A stretch of DNA of 64,000 nucleotides from Rallus limicola. Taxonomy: Eukaryota > Chordata > Aves > Gruiformes > Rallidae. How positions within the stretch are numbered: position 1 is the stretch's first letter; every line of letters begins with the position of its first letter. Positions 1-13,690 of this stretch are shown here, piece by piece. The notes below the pieces were generated by a model, which did not search any database, had not been told where the DNA came from, and worked only from the letters and a program-made list of their open reading frames with translations. The stretch is from positions 1 to 64,000 of the forward strand of contig JAKCOZ010000039.1 of NCBI GenBank assembly GCA_022605955.1, read 5' to 3'. Made by a program: the position numbers and the translations under genes.

Positions 1-3000
1 CTTTCTCTTCTCTCTCTTCTCTTCTTTTTTTTTTTTTCCTAATACATTAATCCAATCTGTGGTTTATTTAACAAATAATTCTATTATAAAGTTACTAAGA
101 GCCTAAAAACACAGAAAGCATTGAAAACGACAAAGTTTTGCAACTAGAAGAATGTTTTTTGAGATGCCTTTAGAATTCTGTTTTCTTGAAAATAGTAAAA
201 ATTCATCAGCCACAATGATTGTTGGGATTCATTTACCCTAAATGTATACAAGTAAATTAGTAATCTACAGCTAAGGTACTCTTACTGCCTGTGTTACATA
301 ACCACTCCAAGAGATAAATAGCCCTCTGGAGTTACATTTATCGAGAGTCCTCTTCCTTCCAATTGATATTAAAAGGGGATTAAAATGGTAAATTAAGTTT
401 TTATGATTATGTTTAAAATTTAGATTATCTAACTACTAAACACCTAAGCCAGGCAGAAGAATCCAACCCACGTGTGCCTATAGACGTCTGGAGAACAACA
501 GCTGTACCAGATGCTGCAGGATTCTGCTTTACAATGTGAAAGCTCTGGAGCCAGGCTTTGTTACACCTGAAACCATTGTTAAGAGTCTGCTTGCACTGGC
601 TTAAGGCATTGGCTGATGAATTTTAATCCTTGAGGTCAAACTGGGACTGTTTTTTCCTATTCCTTTTCTTTTTCTCTTTCTCTCTTTCTTTTTTTGATAC
701 CTAAGTTAGTTGGTTTTGGTTTTTGTTTTTGGTTTTTTTTCTAGAGCTATACTATCACCTTTCTTTTTAGAAGGGTACTAAAAGAAAGAAGACCGATTAA
801 ACAATTTTTATCTGAATAATGGTTCTTGCATCTCCAAAGTGTGTCTCCTGATGTCTGCTAGGAACTTTGCAAGCTTTTTCTACTTTTTCCTCCTTTTTAT
901 TTTACTGTTAAGGTCTTTTACATTAATGCAGTTAATTTAATGAGGTTATTCATAGTCACTGTTCTTACTTGTAGAGGTATATCTTGATATATGTTGTAAT
1001 AAAACATAATCCTATTTCTTTCAAAAAGAGTGTGCTGGTAAAAAAATGAGTTTCTGCTGTACTATTGTCAAAAAAAAATTAACAATTACTGAGACTGCAA
1101 AGAACTCACTTTTTGTACTTTTGCCATTTCTGAACATAAATTTTCTCACAGGCTTTGTTCTTAGTAATTTTAATCACTATATCCATGTCTGGGTTGTTTG
1201 GGTTTTTTTCTTTTTAATTCCAGTCTGTTTTCCCAAGCAATATTCTGAAACACTCTTATTATGGATTTTTTCCACTATCTTTTATTTTTTACCATCCTAC
1301 AGAAAGAATTTTCAACATCACAAAGTATAGACATTGTTGTCATGTTCTTTGCTATTTATCAAGGTCCATTTTTCCCTCTCCTTTGTTATGAATAGTACTA
1401 CAGTTCCATCCCTCCTCTACATTTTAGAGCTCTCTGATGGAGGTTTGACGGAAGTACCTCAGAATTATGTGGCTATCAACCAGGTAAATTACCTGTGTGG
1501 TTACAGTTGAGCTTTTCACTTAAAATTCTTGACCTTCAGAGACCCAATGTAACGTGGACCTAACATTAATTTTTAACATCCCATCATCTGATCTATGCCT
1601 CAACTATATTTGTATATGCAGTTTTCAAGGTAAATAATCTTTACATAAAAATACATCTTCTAGGATTTATCTAAAATTAATGAGTTGAGAACTCTTACTC
1701 ATTATATTAACTCTGGGAAGCATAGAGACCCTGGCAAGTGTTTTTCAAGTACTTATCTTTCGATGAGTTCTCCCTTCTGCTTCCTGATGCTCTACAGGCA
1801 AAAAATTGATGAGACTGCATCTTCCTTCTAAGTTTATGGTATTATAGACTTACAGTGATTCAAGACCTTTGTCTTTGGGTTTGATTTGGGTTTTTTTCCC
1901 TATTCTCTTTTGTTGATGGCTTTAAGGTGGAATTATGAAAAAGGAACAAACCTCAAAACATATCTTTATTGTCACTTATTTCTTATGTAATAGCCATTTT
2001 CTCTTGTCATTTGTGAGCACCTTCTAATTTTATATAATATGTAAAATGTAACAGGAAAACTGTAAAGGTAAAACTGTCAGAAGCAAATAGAAATTTAAGG
2101 GATGTGTCACCTCTATCTAAATAATGCCACATTACTTTTATTCTTCATCTCTTTTCTGCTCAAATGTCACTTAAGAGGTTCTAAAAGATTAAAGAAAATA
2201 TTTCATCCCAAAAGAGGGAAATTATCCAGCTGATAGTAATGGATTTTGACAACTGTATCTCTGGAATCCTACCCATTGCAGACATAGGAAAAAAAAAATA
2301 TTGTGTGGCCTTTTAGTAATCACCTTTTCAGATTGGGCTGTTGTTAATGATTCTTTAATTACATTCTCTTTCAAGCTTGACAATTTTTCATTTCTTCTTG
2401 CCTCCTGACTTGCCCTCCAATTTCAAATTATTGTTCTTCTTTTTTGTTTCCAGAAATGTAAATTATGTTATTTATGTCTTTTTCTTTTGCTTCAGTTTTC
2501 CTTAATTTTAGTCTGCCTATCACTGAGAGTTTCATCAGTGCATCCTAGTTCAGGTTCTTGTTCTTATTCTTTCTCTAGTGTGAACCATTACGGTTTTCTG
2601 TTTGCTGTCACCTTCTACATCTACCATCCTTTACCTTCATTATATGACAGGATTTATTTGAAGAAGAAGTATTCAGGAAAGACCTTTTCTGCTTTCACGT
2701 TTTTTGGTACCATATCTCATTTTTCATTTGGCTGAAAAGTTTCTTCAGTCTTTCTTTAGGAAATAATTTATCTTTATGCTTCTGAGGGGTTATCTTGTGA
2801 AACTGTCCTTTGTTATATGTTGCCACAATGGCCTTAGGTCTGCTCTCTTACATGCCTTTGTTGTATGTCCATACAGTGTCTCATGTGGAATAGCGTTCAG
2901 AAACTTCTACTAAAAGTAACAGAAACAAATTCCTATAAAGCATTATCATCTTTTTGGTGTCAGATTAAGTCAGAAATACCCTTTGCCTTCAAAAGAAGAT

Positions 3001-5703
3001 GCTGTTCTCCCTACCTGACTTGCTGAAAGTGTGTGGTCACAGGTATTTAAGTGCAGCACGTAGCTGCAATCTAGCCTGGAGTTCACCAAATTCTGCATAA
3101 TCATCCTGCCATCAGGAGGCTCTTGTTTATAATTGACTAAGAAAGAAATATTTTTCACTCAAAAGTCACAGAAATACTCATAGTCAAACACCAGAACTAA
3201 AGAATATATAATAACAAATCTATTTGGCAACAAACTTTAATTAATTTATAGAAGTGTCAAAATCTGTGGGGGAAAAAATCTTTACTTTTCAAGTAACATT
3301 AATTCAGCCTGTGTCCTCAATCTGCTTAACTTCCTTTTGTAGACAGAACATTATGCCAGCTTGTATCTGATGTAGTATGAGCTAAGCATCTCATGTAGAT
3401 ATGCTTCTTCTGTACAACTGCAAAAACAGAGACAGAATTGTGTTCCTAGTGCCACTGAACTTTCAAGATTATGCTGAGCTGCATGCTAACTTAATCTCAT
3501 CAAGAATTTACCTAGAATTAAACTCTGATCTCTTTCCCCTACACTATCATTCTAGCTCTGTAACAAAATCCAAGTGAGCTTGAATAGCCATGAATGATCA
3601 AGACTTTTAAACTTCCTTGCCCTCTATTGAGCCCTTCAACATTGATGTTCCATCAAGGATCATTCTTAGCCTCACCTCACTTATCTTGCACTGATGAGAT
3701 GCAGCATAGGTTCTATATCTGCATTAGACGAGCTCATTAAAGTTTGTGAAATGCTCAGAGAGTGTGCTAATAGAGGGCATGTAAGTATGCAGATAGACAG
3801 AAACACCTGCTAATTGCCTGGAAGAAGGCTGATTAGTCTAATTCTGGCAAAGTACAATTTATATGCTGTCAGACTTGTTCCTTTTCTGCAGTGACCAAAA
3901 GTGGCTGAACTACTTTCGTGCATCTTCTCATATTCAAAGTAGCTGGTCACAGTTTTATGCTTAGCATATTCTTTCAGTTTCTGAGATCATGAATGTCATG
4001 TTTGGCTCTGTGCATAAACAATTGAGCGATAAAGCTATTTTTTATTCAATTTCTCAAGCTTAGTCTGAGGTATCTACTGCCCATGATACTTATTTACATT
4101 TGTAAGATTATGTGCACTCCACCAGTTATGTGAGGTTTGATTTAAAGAGATTTGAACAGTTTGAGGTAGAGTAGCTATTTGGAGTGTAATTAAATTATCT
4201 CACTTTGCTTCCCTGGAAACCTCAATTAGGAGAGAGATATTTCTGTTGCAAATGAAGTGTGTTTTGTTGATATGTAGAAGAAAGAAGAACTAAGATGGAA
4301 GGGAAAGCAGTTAGTGATGGCTAATGATGGGGAGGGGAACATGCAGCAGACACAACTGAGAATTCTCCATCAAGAAGAGGGTGTTAATGCCTCAAATAAT
4401 GGCTGTAATATACATAATCCTTCAGGAATGACTGTTATGGTTAATATAACAAGAAATAAGTTAATAAGACTTCGGTTCCTTCTAGCAATTCTGCCGTACT
4501 TACCTTATTTAACTGTCATATAATAGTGATAGGATGAATCACAGATTATGGTGTCACATTGATTGTGAACAGCTTCCTGTGGAAGGACTATCATAAGAGG
4601 ATCTTTTTCATAGATCAGGTCTCTTTCTTTTTTATTCTGTTAATACTAAAATTATTATTACTGTCATTGTAAGAGGAAAAGGGAAATTGTTATTCTTTAG
4701 GGAAGAGTCTTCTGAATTCTAGTGGCTTGGTAACACAAAGTCATTCTGAGGAGGTACAGAGGTACAAGAGGAATTAAAAATTTCACCCAATTCTAGAACA
4801 GGTAACATCTTCAGGCAAGATATTCAGTGGTCTTTTTTATAACACAGACAGCCATAGACATTATATTTGCAAAATGTTATCTTCTTCAAATGGATTGCAG
4901 TATAACACTGACAAAGAGATACCATATATGGCTTAAGCCACTCCATATTGATAGTGTAGCAATTTTTTTTTTTATATATAATTTAGGTTTTTTTTGGATT
5001 ACATGGTGATGGTCAAAATAATGCCAGAGTTTATGTTTCAAATTCTTTTTTATTTTAACAAATCATCCATAGTAAAATTGCTCTAAGTTGAAACATGAGC
5101 ACAGTTGTGGAAGCTATGAATTAGGAAGTCAAATGTGTTACAGTAGAGGTCCTTAACTATAGGGTGTGTTAATATGATAATTGTAAGATTCAGTCAGTGA
5201 ATACCTGAAGACTATTAATTAACTTGAAATTCTAGTGTTGCCTTTGTTTCATAGCCATTATAAATTATTACATTTGTGCATTGTCATGAGTAGAGAAGTT
5301 TTTTCTTGAATTGTATAATACACATAACTATTACAACATTGAAAGTAATGTGCATTTTTAAATGACAAGTGCACTATATATAGGCTTTCAGGGAACAAAA
5401 TCAGAAGTTTATTTAGATTGTCAGTAATTGAATAACTTTAGCAAATGGTCCATTTTCTTAGTATGTTTTTGTATGACTAGATTTATAAAACAAGATCATG
5501 ACCTACTGTGATCATGATACAATTTGAAAGGAATTTATAATCCTTTATGCTGAGCTTTTTTTGTTTCTTTGTTTACTTGGGCCCTCATTTGTGTGCTGGA
5601 CAGTGTTTTCAATCTTGTATACTTTTAACTCCGATGGTCAGCTTAGAAAGACAACTTTCTGTGCCCCAGAATATATCCTTCACATAACACAGAAGAAATT
5701 TTC

Positions 5704-5722
5704 TTTTTTTTTTTTTTTTTTT
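5704..5722. repeat. poly-T run (19 T)
   Basis: An uninterrupted run of 19 T, preceded by TTTTC and followed by a pyrimidine-rich stretch. It could be a retroposon tail on the minus strand, but no recognisable element body lies beside it, so I call it a homopolymer only. Confidence 0.9.
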
Positions 5723-6533
5723 CTTTGACCCCTCCCCAATTCTTTTTAAAAATCATTATAAAGCTAAGGATAACAGAAATACATAAAACTCCATTTAACC
5801 ATTGCACAGGTTATGATAAAAGCCGGGCTATTTGCTTTGTTCCCCTTAAATCCTTCCAGAACGCTGCTGTGAAAGCCAGTTTTATCTCCTGAAGCTCAGG
5901 CCATGAAACTCCCCAATTAAATTTTTTTCACTGCTTACCATCCCTTTAGTCGTGTTCAAGGTTCTTGTCTTCCCCATCAAGGCTGTACTTTCATTTCTGC
6001 TTAGTGTACTTCTTTTCTTGACTGCACACAAGATTCCCACCCAGGTACTGCTTTCAAATTTTTCCTTCTACTTTTATCTTTGTATTTTGTTCCCGCCTGC
6101 CTAAGTTGGATCTGCAGCTGAAATTCTTCCCTGGCAGAGGTGCCTACAGCGCCCGTGCGTCAGCCACTCCTGAGCTGTGCTAGCCACCCTTGCCTGCCCA
6201 TTCCTCTGATGATAAGTGTTTTACAGCCTCTTGCTTTTGCCATGGTGGATGCATGGGGGACTCTGAGAGCTGGAAGCACAATTCTCTGCAGTTTAATTTA
6301 AGAAGACAGGCTCTGTGGTTGGGAGTGAGAATTTCTCACATTCCCTTTGGATTGAGTTTAGGAAAAGATCATAGCACAAAAAGACTAGTGGATTACACAG
6401 AGACAGATTTAACTTCCATCAGCTATGCCATCCTCAGCGGTCCAGAGCACTGTGTGAAACCTTGAAGGAAGGAGGTTTCAGAGTTCTGAGGGTTTTATGG
6501 AGCAAATATTCATCATTCCCTCATCTTCATTAC

Positions 6534-6561
<28 letters not shown>
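6534..6561. repeat. poly-A run (28 A)
   Basis: An uninterrupted run of 28 A. The sequence upstream (about 6,100-6,530) is less AT-rich than its surroundings, so a poly-A tail of an unrecognised retrocopy is possible, but I see no clear target-site duplication. Confidence 0.9.
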
Positions 6562-6564
<3 letters not shown>

Positions 6565-8860
6565 AAAAGATCTTCAATTAAAATAGTCAAATTGCTTCAG
6601 TGAAATGTCGGTTGTTGGTGGTTTGCTGAAGCTTTAGATCAGGATGTAGCTTGCACATATTCCATATGTGGCATAATTTCAAAGAGAAACTATGTGAATT
6701 GAAGATGAAAGTTTATGTTTTAAATGTCTATCCTGTGCTTGCTCTCCATTGAAATAGGAGATATAAAGAGATGAATATGGTGACATTGGAGGGAAAAAAA
6801 ACCCAAACCAGTTTGGTTTGACAGCTTATAATGAATTTATATTGCTGTACTTGAAGGGTAATTTTGAGTTTTCAGGTCATGTCACAGCCAGCTGACCCAC
6901 CTACATGTACATACGTACAGACATAGGACAAATGTATACCAATTAAAAACTAGATATCATCAAGTTAAAATAGTGGGTTTGATCCTAAGTGGAAATAAAA
7001 TCTACTCATTGCCTTTAATTTAAAATTAAATATGAGGGACAGTTGCAACCTCTGCCTGATGTAAGAATTTGAAGCAGTTTGTCCAAGAAAATGAAGTTTT
7101 TCACTCACTTATTGCAAAATTGTAAGGACCTGGAAAACATGCATGAGGAACTGAAATTCCTTATTAATTAGAAGAAATTTCATGTGAGTGGCATTGCTGG
7201 AATCTGGAGTGGTGATGTTAGTGATTGGAATGTTCAGACTATAAACTGTAACCTGTTCAGCAAAGCTTGAGAGGATGGGGAGATGAATAAAAGTCATTAG
7301 TCTGTATAGGGGAACAAGATCTTGGTTTGACTTTAATACACAGGACAGTTTCAAGCAATAATCTCCTCACATATATCTACTCTGGTTTTCAGCTTTCTTT
7401 TCCTAGAATTACTCAAAATGCTATGAAAAGGATTGAAAAATAAAATCAGAAAAATGCAAACAAAAATTAAAAGTGTGTTATTTAAAATGAACATTTGTAT
7501 AGACAAAACAGGGTACTTCCATGGCCAGGGAGAATAACTGATTAAAGTCTACCTTACAGTTAGAGATCAAGCAAATGTAACTTAAGGACATCTATTGTTT
7601 GTCTCTCTTTGTTCTGAATATATCGGGGTATATCGAGGAAATCAAAGAGGTCTTTTACCATGCCAATTAAAAAAAAAATGAACAAAACAAGATATATGAA
7701 AGGGTAAATGTAACATTAAGTCTGAGAGCAATCCAAAGGAAAACAATTAAAAAGCTTCAATGGGATTAAGTTGATTGAGGAATAAAGTACATGAATATAA
7801 TTATTTTTATAGAAAATGGGCTTGTCGAACTTTATTTCTTTCCTAGATGATATAAAAAAAAATTCTTCATAAAATTAGAACTATATATCTAATAATATTA
7901 GACATTTATCAGATGTTTGACAGCATGATGTGACATTCTGATTAAAAAAATTAATGCTATGTAATATCAGTGTAGCATACAATATGTGAATTAATGGATG
8001 GATTAAAACCACTTCTCAATAAAGTAATTTCAAATAGAGAAACATCCTTTAACTTCTTGCCAGTGGAGCTCTCCAGGAAAATCCAATTGTCTTTTCATAT
8101 CTTTTTCTGTGGCAAACATGAGAAAACCAGCACTCTGAAGGCAGATGTTACTATGTCCTCTCCAGTTAGTGATTCCCCGGAACTGTTTAGAAGTTGCCCA
8201 CTTAGAATGTCCTCTCTCTAAAAATAAAATTATAAAGTGAAAAAATAATTTATTTTTTTTTCTCCATATGCATGTTTCCCTCGTTTTTAATCAACATAAG
8301 AGCTCCACTTCATACTATCAGGCTAATAATGTAATTGCATTAAACCAAAGATATATGTATATGCCTATCACAAAGGTGAGTTAATGGATACTATAGCACC
8401 ACTTCAGAGGACAAAGCAGCCAATTGTGGTGCAGTTTCATCTATACCATGTTTTTGGGGCTAGTTTCTAGAGCAAACTTTCAAGAATCACACCAATGTTT
8501 TCCTTTTGAGGTAACTCACTAGTTTACTCTAGAAAGACTGTCAGCAAATTAACTACCATGAATCACTTGAAAGCCCAATATATACCAAATGACTCAATGA
8601 GTAGGGGTTATATCTTGGAAAGTAGCCTCTTGAAAATGTTTTTTAAAATTATAGTGTACGAAGAATTCAGAAAGAATTGCCAGGATAATGTTGTGGCAGA
8701 AAGATAGTCCATTCTTTAAGAATATAATTTAGGGAGCAACAAAAACCTTTTAACTGCACATAGAGAATAAGAGAGATTAGTACCAGATCTTCGCATACAC
8801 TTGTCATAGGATGGTTCCTAAATGTGTTTGGCAAATTGGGGAGGCTACAGTTAGCAAGTC

Positions 8861-8864
<4 letters not shown>

Positions 8865-8897
<33 letters not shown>
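8865..8897. repeat. poly-A run (33 A)
   Basis: The longest homopolymer in the window, 33 uninterrupted A, followed by GCTTTC. No retrotransposon body is recognised immediately upstream. Length is probably polymorphic and prone to sequencing error. Confidence 0.9.
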
Positions 8898-8900
<3 letters not shown>

Positions 8901-9595
8901 TTCAAGTCATTCAAGCTGGAGAAAACAGCCTACATTGTAAAAAAAACCATATTGTCTATTTGTCTAAGCAAAGACAAGATTGATAGGTGTCTTGAATATA
9001 ATGTTAAAGCACCTCTTTAAGCAGAGAGAAAGTACTGAACAACAGATATTTAATCTGCTTGACAAAGGAGAAATGAGAAACACTGGATAAAAGATGAAAA
9101 GATGTAGGTAGAAAGTTTCAAATGAGATTAAATAAATGCATATTCTAAAATGAAGGCAATTAACCGCTGGAAAAATATTTAAAGACATCAATTTATATAT
9201 ATGTCTTTTTCTTTACAGACTTCTAAGTAGAGTCATAATGATGCTATTTTTTTTTCAGACTGCTTTTTCTGAGACACTGATACATCCCTGTTGACTTTTA
9301 AGTGACAATGTAGGAAAGAAATTGAGTTGCAGTACTTGGAGACTTCTAAATATACAATTAGAAATGGACTGATGGAATTTCTAGGTATTTTAAGCTATAA
9401 AGCTTTGTAAGCTGCTAAGGAGGTTAAGATCATGTTGCTTAGCTGTTAGAAGAGTTGACTCTGCAGTCCTTTAAGACTGAAAATCCCATTGATATAATTG
9501 GGAATTTACAAATGGTGTATATGAGAGATGTCCACGTAAATGCGTAGCTGACCCTGTAGCCACATATATAGATAGAACACTCTCTGTCTGTCTGT

Positions 9596-9596
<1 letters not shown>

Positions 9597-9644
<48 letters not shown>
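9597..9644. repeat. (TATC)n microsatellite, 12 units
   Basis: Twelve uninterrupted TATC units, preceded by short TCTG units at about 9,581-9,594. An AC-ATATATA-GATA-GAACACT segment to the left (9,561-9,581) and CATATATAGAACACT to the right (about 9,647-9,661) form an imperfect direct repeat bracketing the array. A perfect 12-unit tetranucleotide tract of this kind is usually length-variable between individuals. Confidence 0.95.
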
Positions 9645-9645
<1 letters not shown>

Positions 9646-9770
9646 CCATATATAGAACACTGTTTTGGAAAGAGTCTCTTTTAATGTCAGATGCCTGACA
9701 GGTGTTGTAGAGAATATTGGTTTTATATAAATGTAGTAGATTTTGGTTTAGCCACCAATTGATTTAGTGG

Positions 9771-10366
9771 TGGTCCTGGTTTTAGCTAGGAGAGGGTTAA
9801 TTTTCTTTCTAGCAGTGGATGGAATCCTGTGTTTGGCAGTTAGGATGTGGGCAGTGCTGATAACACAGGGATGGTTTTAGTTGTTGCCAAGCAGTCAAGG
9901 ACTTTTCAGCTTTTCAGGATGTCCTGATAATGAGAAGGTGGGGGGCACCCAGGAAGCTAAGAGGGAACACAGCCAACATAGGTGACCCAAACTGGCCAAA
10001 GAGAGTGTCCCATGCCAATTACGTTATGCTCAGCATAAAGGGGTAATTATGCAGGGAGGAGTGTATGGCTCCAGGACACGTGGTTTTGGGGACGGTCCAG
10101 TTTTGGGACAGCTGTGAGATGTATGGTTTGAGTTGTGCAGTTCTGTATATTTTGCTATGAAGCCCTGTTATTGTTGTATATCTCTCTCTGCTGTCCCATT
10201 AAACTATCCTTATCCCAACTCATGAGGTTTAGGGTTTGGTTTTATTGAGTTTCTTTTTTGCCTCCCCTTCCCTTTTGCCCCTTGCCCTCCAATTCCTCAC
10301 ACACACCTTCTTAGAGTGTGAGTTGCTGCGTGGTGCTTGGCTCCCAGCTGGGGCAAAGCCACGGCA
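9771..10366 (+). mobile_element. Solo LTR of an avian endogenous retrovirus, plus orientation
   Basis: The left end (TGGTCCTGGTTTTAGCT) and right end (GGGCAAAGCCACGGCA) resemble the ends of a common avian LTR family that begins TGTCCTGGTTTCAGCTGGGA. Shared internal landmarks are CTTTTCAGCTTTTCAGG near 9,903, a GACCCAAACTGGCCAAAG block near 9,983, and the polyadenylation signal ATTAAA at 10,198-10,203 followed by TATCCCAACTCATGAG. The TATA region near 10,030-10,050 is degenerate. The element is fairly diverged and has no internal retroviral sequence on either side, so it is a solo LTR. I could not find a convincing target-site duplication. It appears to be the same family as the minus-strand LTR near 35.2-35.7 kb. 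The family name is uncertain (ERVL or ERVK type). Confidence 0.82.
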
Positions 10367-13300
10367 GGTTTATATTTTTCATATATGTAGAAGAACTGAA
10401 TAAGGATCTACATCTACTGTATTATTTTGCATTTAGAATGTCAAACAAGGGTACAGGGTGGACTGACCAATATTTCTAGAGAAATGTATGGATTGTGACT
10501 GGGGAGAACAAATCTCATCCACTACCAGGTACCTAAGTCAAATACAACATCTTCATCCCATCATACATGAGTCATGCCATTTCTGGCCTAGCATCAATTT
10601 TTCATTTGCTAATTTAAAGGAGTTAATGATGATACCAAATTGAAGAAAAGCAGCTGGATTAGAGATGGCCCTAAAACACATTTTTGAAAGAAAGAATAAT
10701 CCCCCCAAAAAACCCCCGATTCAACCCAAACCCATAAGTAAATGAGAAACAGAAGAAACTGGTTCAGCAATAGCAAGATAACCTTCTGTAGGTTATTTGA
10801 AGACATACCAATGCTTTCCCAGTACTAAGGCTAAATTCACTCCTAAGAATCAAATGAATAGCTTTCTAGCAGTAGCAGTTTGGGAAAAAAAAAGCCCAAA
10901 TTATAATTATGCTTAAAACCGATTTTATGATACAATTATCAGTGAGAGCAAAAGTCTGGACTTTTTAAGCCAGGAAGCCCCTTCCAACTCCATGTGTTTG
11001 CCACTAGAAGTAAAATATCAGGTAGAGGGAAACAGTATTATATCCGAGAGTGGCTTTATGCTTAAATTCACAATGATTTAAGAAAAAGAAGAAATGTGTG
11101 TAAATTACCCTGACATAAGAAGTGATGTCAGCTCCATTGTTTTACATAGGAAAAACATGTTTGAAATTCTTTTCTACAGAGCTCTTCACTTTTTTGATTA
11201 ATGCTGAATTTCTTTGATTTCAAATAGTTTCAGAACTGCAGATTCTGGTACTTTTGTTTATAACACTGAATCATGCTAAGTTTTTATGACCCTTTGCAAA
11301 GGTATTTTCAATACTTATCTAATAGAGCACTAAAGCTAGCTTTGGAGAAGAAATACTCCACAAAAATAATTTCACTGTGAATCTCTTGAAATAAGATTTA
11401 TACACTTCATAAAAATGTGTACACAAGGTACCATAACAGAGACGGTTTCTAATTGCTCATTGAAATCAGCATGGGCCCAGAACTATGGGCTGCAGGGCTC
11501 CAACTCTTGACTTTTTAATCGCTTTCCTAAAGGTATCCATTTCTCATTGGAGGTGAGAGATGAATGTGTAGCTGCTAAGTGTGAGGAGGATGGTAATGGA
11601 AATCAGTAGTGTTAATTAAATTACAAGAATTAACATATCCAGTATTTCTTGCTCCTCTAAGCTTTTGCAACTGATAATGAGAGTGAAGAGTGTTTTATGA
11701 TCCCTTCCGTCTCACAGACCATTCTATATCCAAAATCTTTGCCAAGATACAGGTGAAATTTTGACTAATTGTTCGTTTTCTTTGTCCTCCTCCCTCTCTT
11801 TCAACAGAATCAGTAGTTTATAGATATATAGGCTGAAAAACAAACAAAAACCCCATGAAAACCCTTTCTATTCATCATAGTGGGATTAAACTTGGGCACT
11901 AAATCTTTGAGTAGTAATGGAACATCATTCTAGTGCCCAGAACAATGGAGAATCAGTGAAAAACTTGAACAAAATGACCAGGAAACAGATGTAATTTTTG
12001 GGTTTTGGTGGGTATTTTTGTTTGTGGATTTTCTTGGTGTAGCACTTGCTCTTCCTCCCCTTCCCACCTTCCCACCCCCCTTCCCATTTTGCCTGTTTAA
12101 TATCAGTGGCTGCAAAGTTGGTAAAGTTGGACTTTTTTTTTTTTTCAATAAGCTCAAAATAGCAATTGCTGAAAATAATAGCAAACGTGTTTGAATTGAA
12201 ATATGAATGAACAGGAGATTAGTAGGTTAAGACAGGTAATTAGCTACAGCAAACATATTTTTCTACTTGTAGCTCATTGTACCGGTGGCCTTACCTACAT
12301 AGACCTATTGCATTGTTTCACTACTAGGGTACTTAGAATTTAATGTTTTGCAATTTATTTAAGGTAAAAAGATGAACAGAAAGAAAATCTGAAATTCTAG
12401 GTTTTACTGATCTCTCTTCACACAGTGAATTACATCTACTTTTTAGTTAGCATATGTTCTTCCATCTGCCTAGATGTGACTTTTCTTATTGAGGTTAATT
12501 ATTGTTTTCCATCATTGCTTGGGTTTTGATCTGTCCTTTTTTAATCAATCTTCTAACTGATACAGTTTTTACATTTTATAATAACAAATTTACACATTTA
12601 TAAACACAACTGAACCTTTTATCGGTGATCATACAGCAGGATTTAATATTATATAAAATTATAATGACCTTTGGCAAATTTTAATTCTCATAAACTTTCA
12701 ATTTTTCATTGAATTCTGTTGACATGAAATTTAAAAGGACAGGTGTTGCCCTGAAGTGTATGCAATCTAAAATCATATACAAGTAAGCATCACTGTTTTC
12801 AAAAGTCTTTCTTCTTATATATATATTAAAAAGCAATTATGATACTTTTTAAAAAATAAATATCTATATTTAAAACCCCATATATGAGTAGTTTATGTGT
12901 AAACCAAATGAAATATTTTGCAAATATTACTCTGTTTGATATGAGCTACAGTTATTAAGTTAAAGGATTTTTTTTTGTTTTCTTTTATACTCATGTCAAA
13001 TTTCTATCCTTGACAGAAATCCATCTTCCATAAATAAGCAGTCATTGTCTCAATCATTTTGGGGCCAATGTGAAATTAGAGAATAAGCATGAAACACAAA
13101 AGTACAATAATAATTATATTTTATTCATTCTTTCCTCTTTCTTCTTAAAACTTTCTGGGGCTTTACATATTCAGCAACATATTTTTTGGCTCACCTGGGC
13201 ACTCTTTTTCCATCTCATTCATAAATGCTCTGTGCTGTTCTCACAGCAGAAATACGTACATTTCAAACATTTACCCAAAGCTCATCTTCTGATTTAGAAC

Positions 13301-13690
13301 TGTTATACTTTCTATGCCACAGTACTTTTTTTATCTCCAAACAATAATCGTGCTGCACTTGTGGAATCAGCTATTTGACCTTCAGTAACTTTTTCTTCCT
13401 TCACTTGGGAATTGAATTATTCCTATAGTTAGAAGATATTTATTAGCATCGTTCCCTGAAATTATGCTAAAGTGAATTCTATCTCGTGGTATACTTGTGT
13501 TGTAGGCGTTAAACTATGAACACTACCAGGAGGTTGATAATTGGATGTATATTTGTCAGCGTGTGTACTCAAAACTGAACTTTTGAACTCCCAGTATGAA
13601 GCTTGCTATTTGCTAGATGGAACTGACATGGGGTGGTTGCAAATTTTTGTAATACCTGAACCAAACAGACTAGGAACACCTCAAATCCTT
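10367..13690. other. Unique AT-rich sequence, no gene seen
   Basis: No repeat element or gene is recognised. Short A/C-rich low complexity occurs near 10,700-10,735. Open frames are short and non-coding in character. TATATATATATT-type dinucleotide sequence is present near 12,817-12,830. Confidence 0.55.

Larger units (their letters stand above)
1..9560. other. AT-rich stretch without a recognisable gene
   Basis: I see no gene here. Open frames are short (under about 95 codons), often start at non-ATG codons and are rich in Phe, Leu, Ser and Lys, as expected from translated AT-rich non-coding DNA. The stretch opens with a pyrimidine tract (1-39) and carries T/G-rich low-complexity sequence near 653-741. 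It contains poly-T at 5,704-5,722 and poly-A at 6,534-6,561 and 8,865-8,897. A somewhat GC-richer patch lies around 6,100-6,470; its 92-codon open frame begins at a TTG and resembles nothing I know. The segment 3,720-3,960 has the homeobox-site-like texture of a conserved non-coding element, but this cannot be tested here. Confidence 0.6.

Noticed and set aside
6190..6465. 91-codon plus-strand frame in a GC-richer patch followed by poly-A, considered as a retrocopy
   Set aside because: No ATG at its start, no known protein similarity, no target-site duplication seen around the poly-A.
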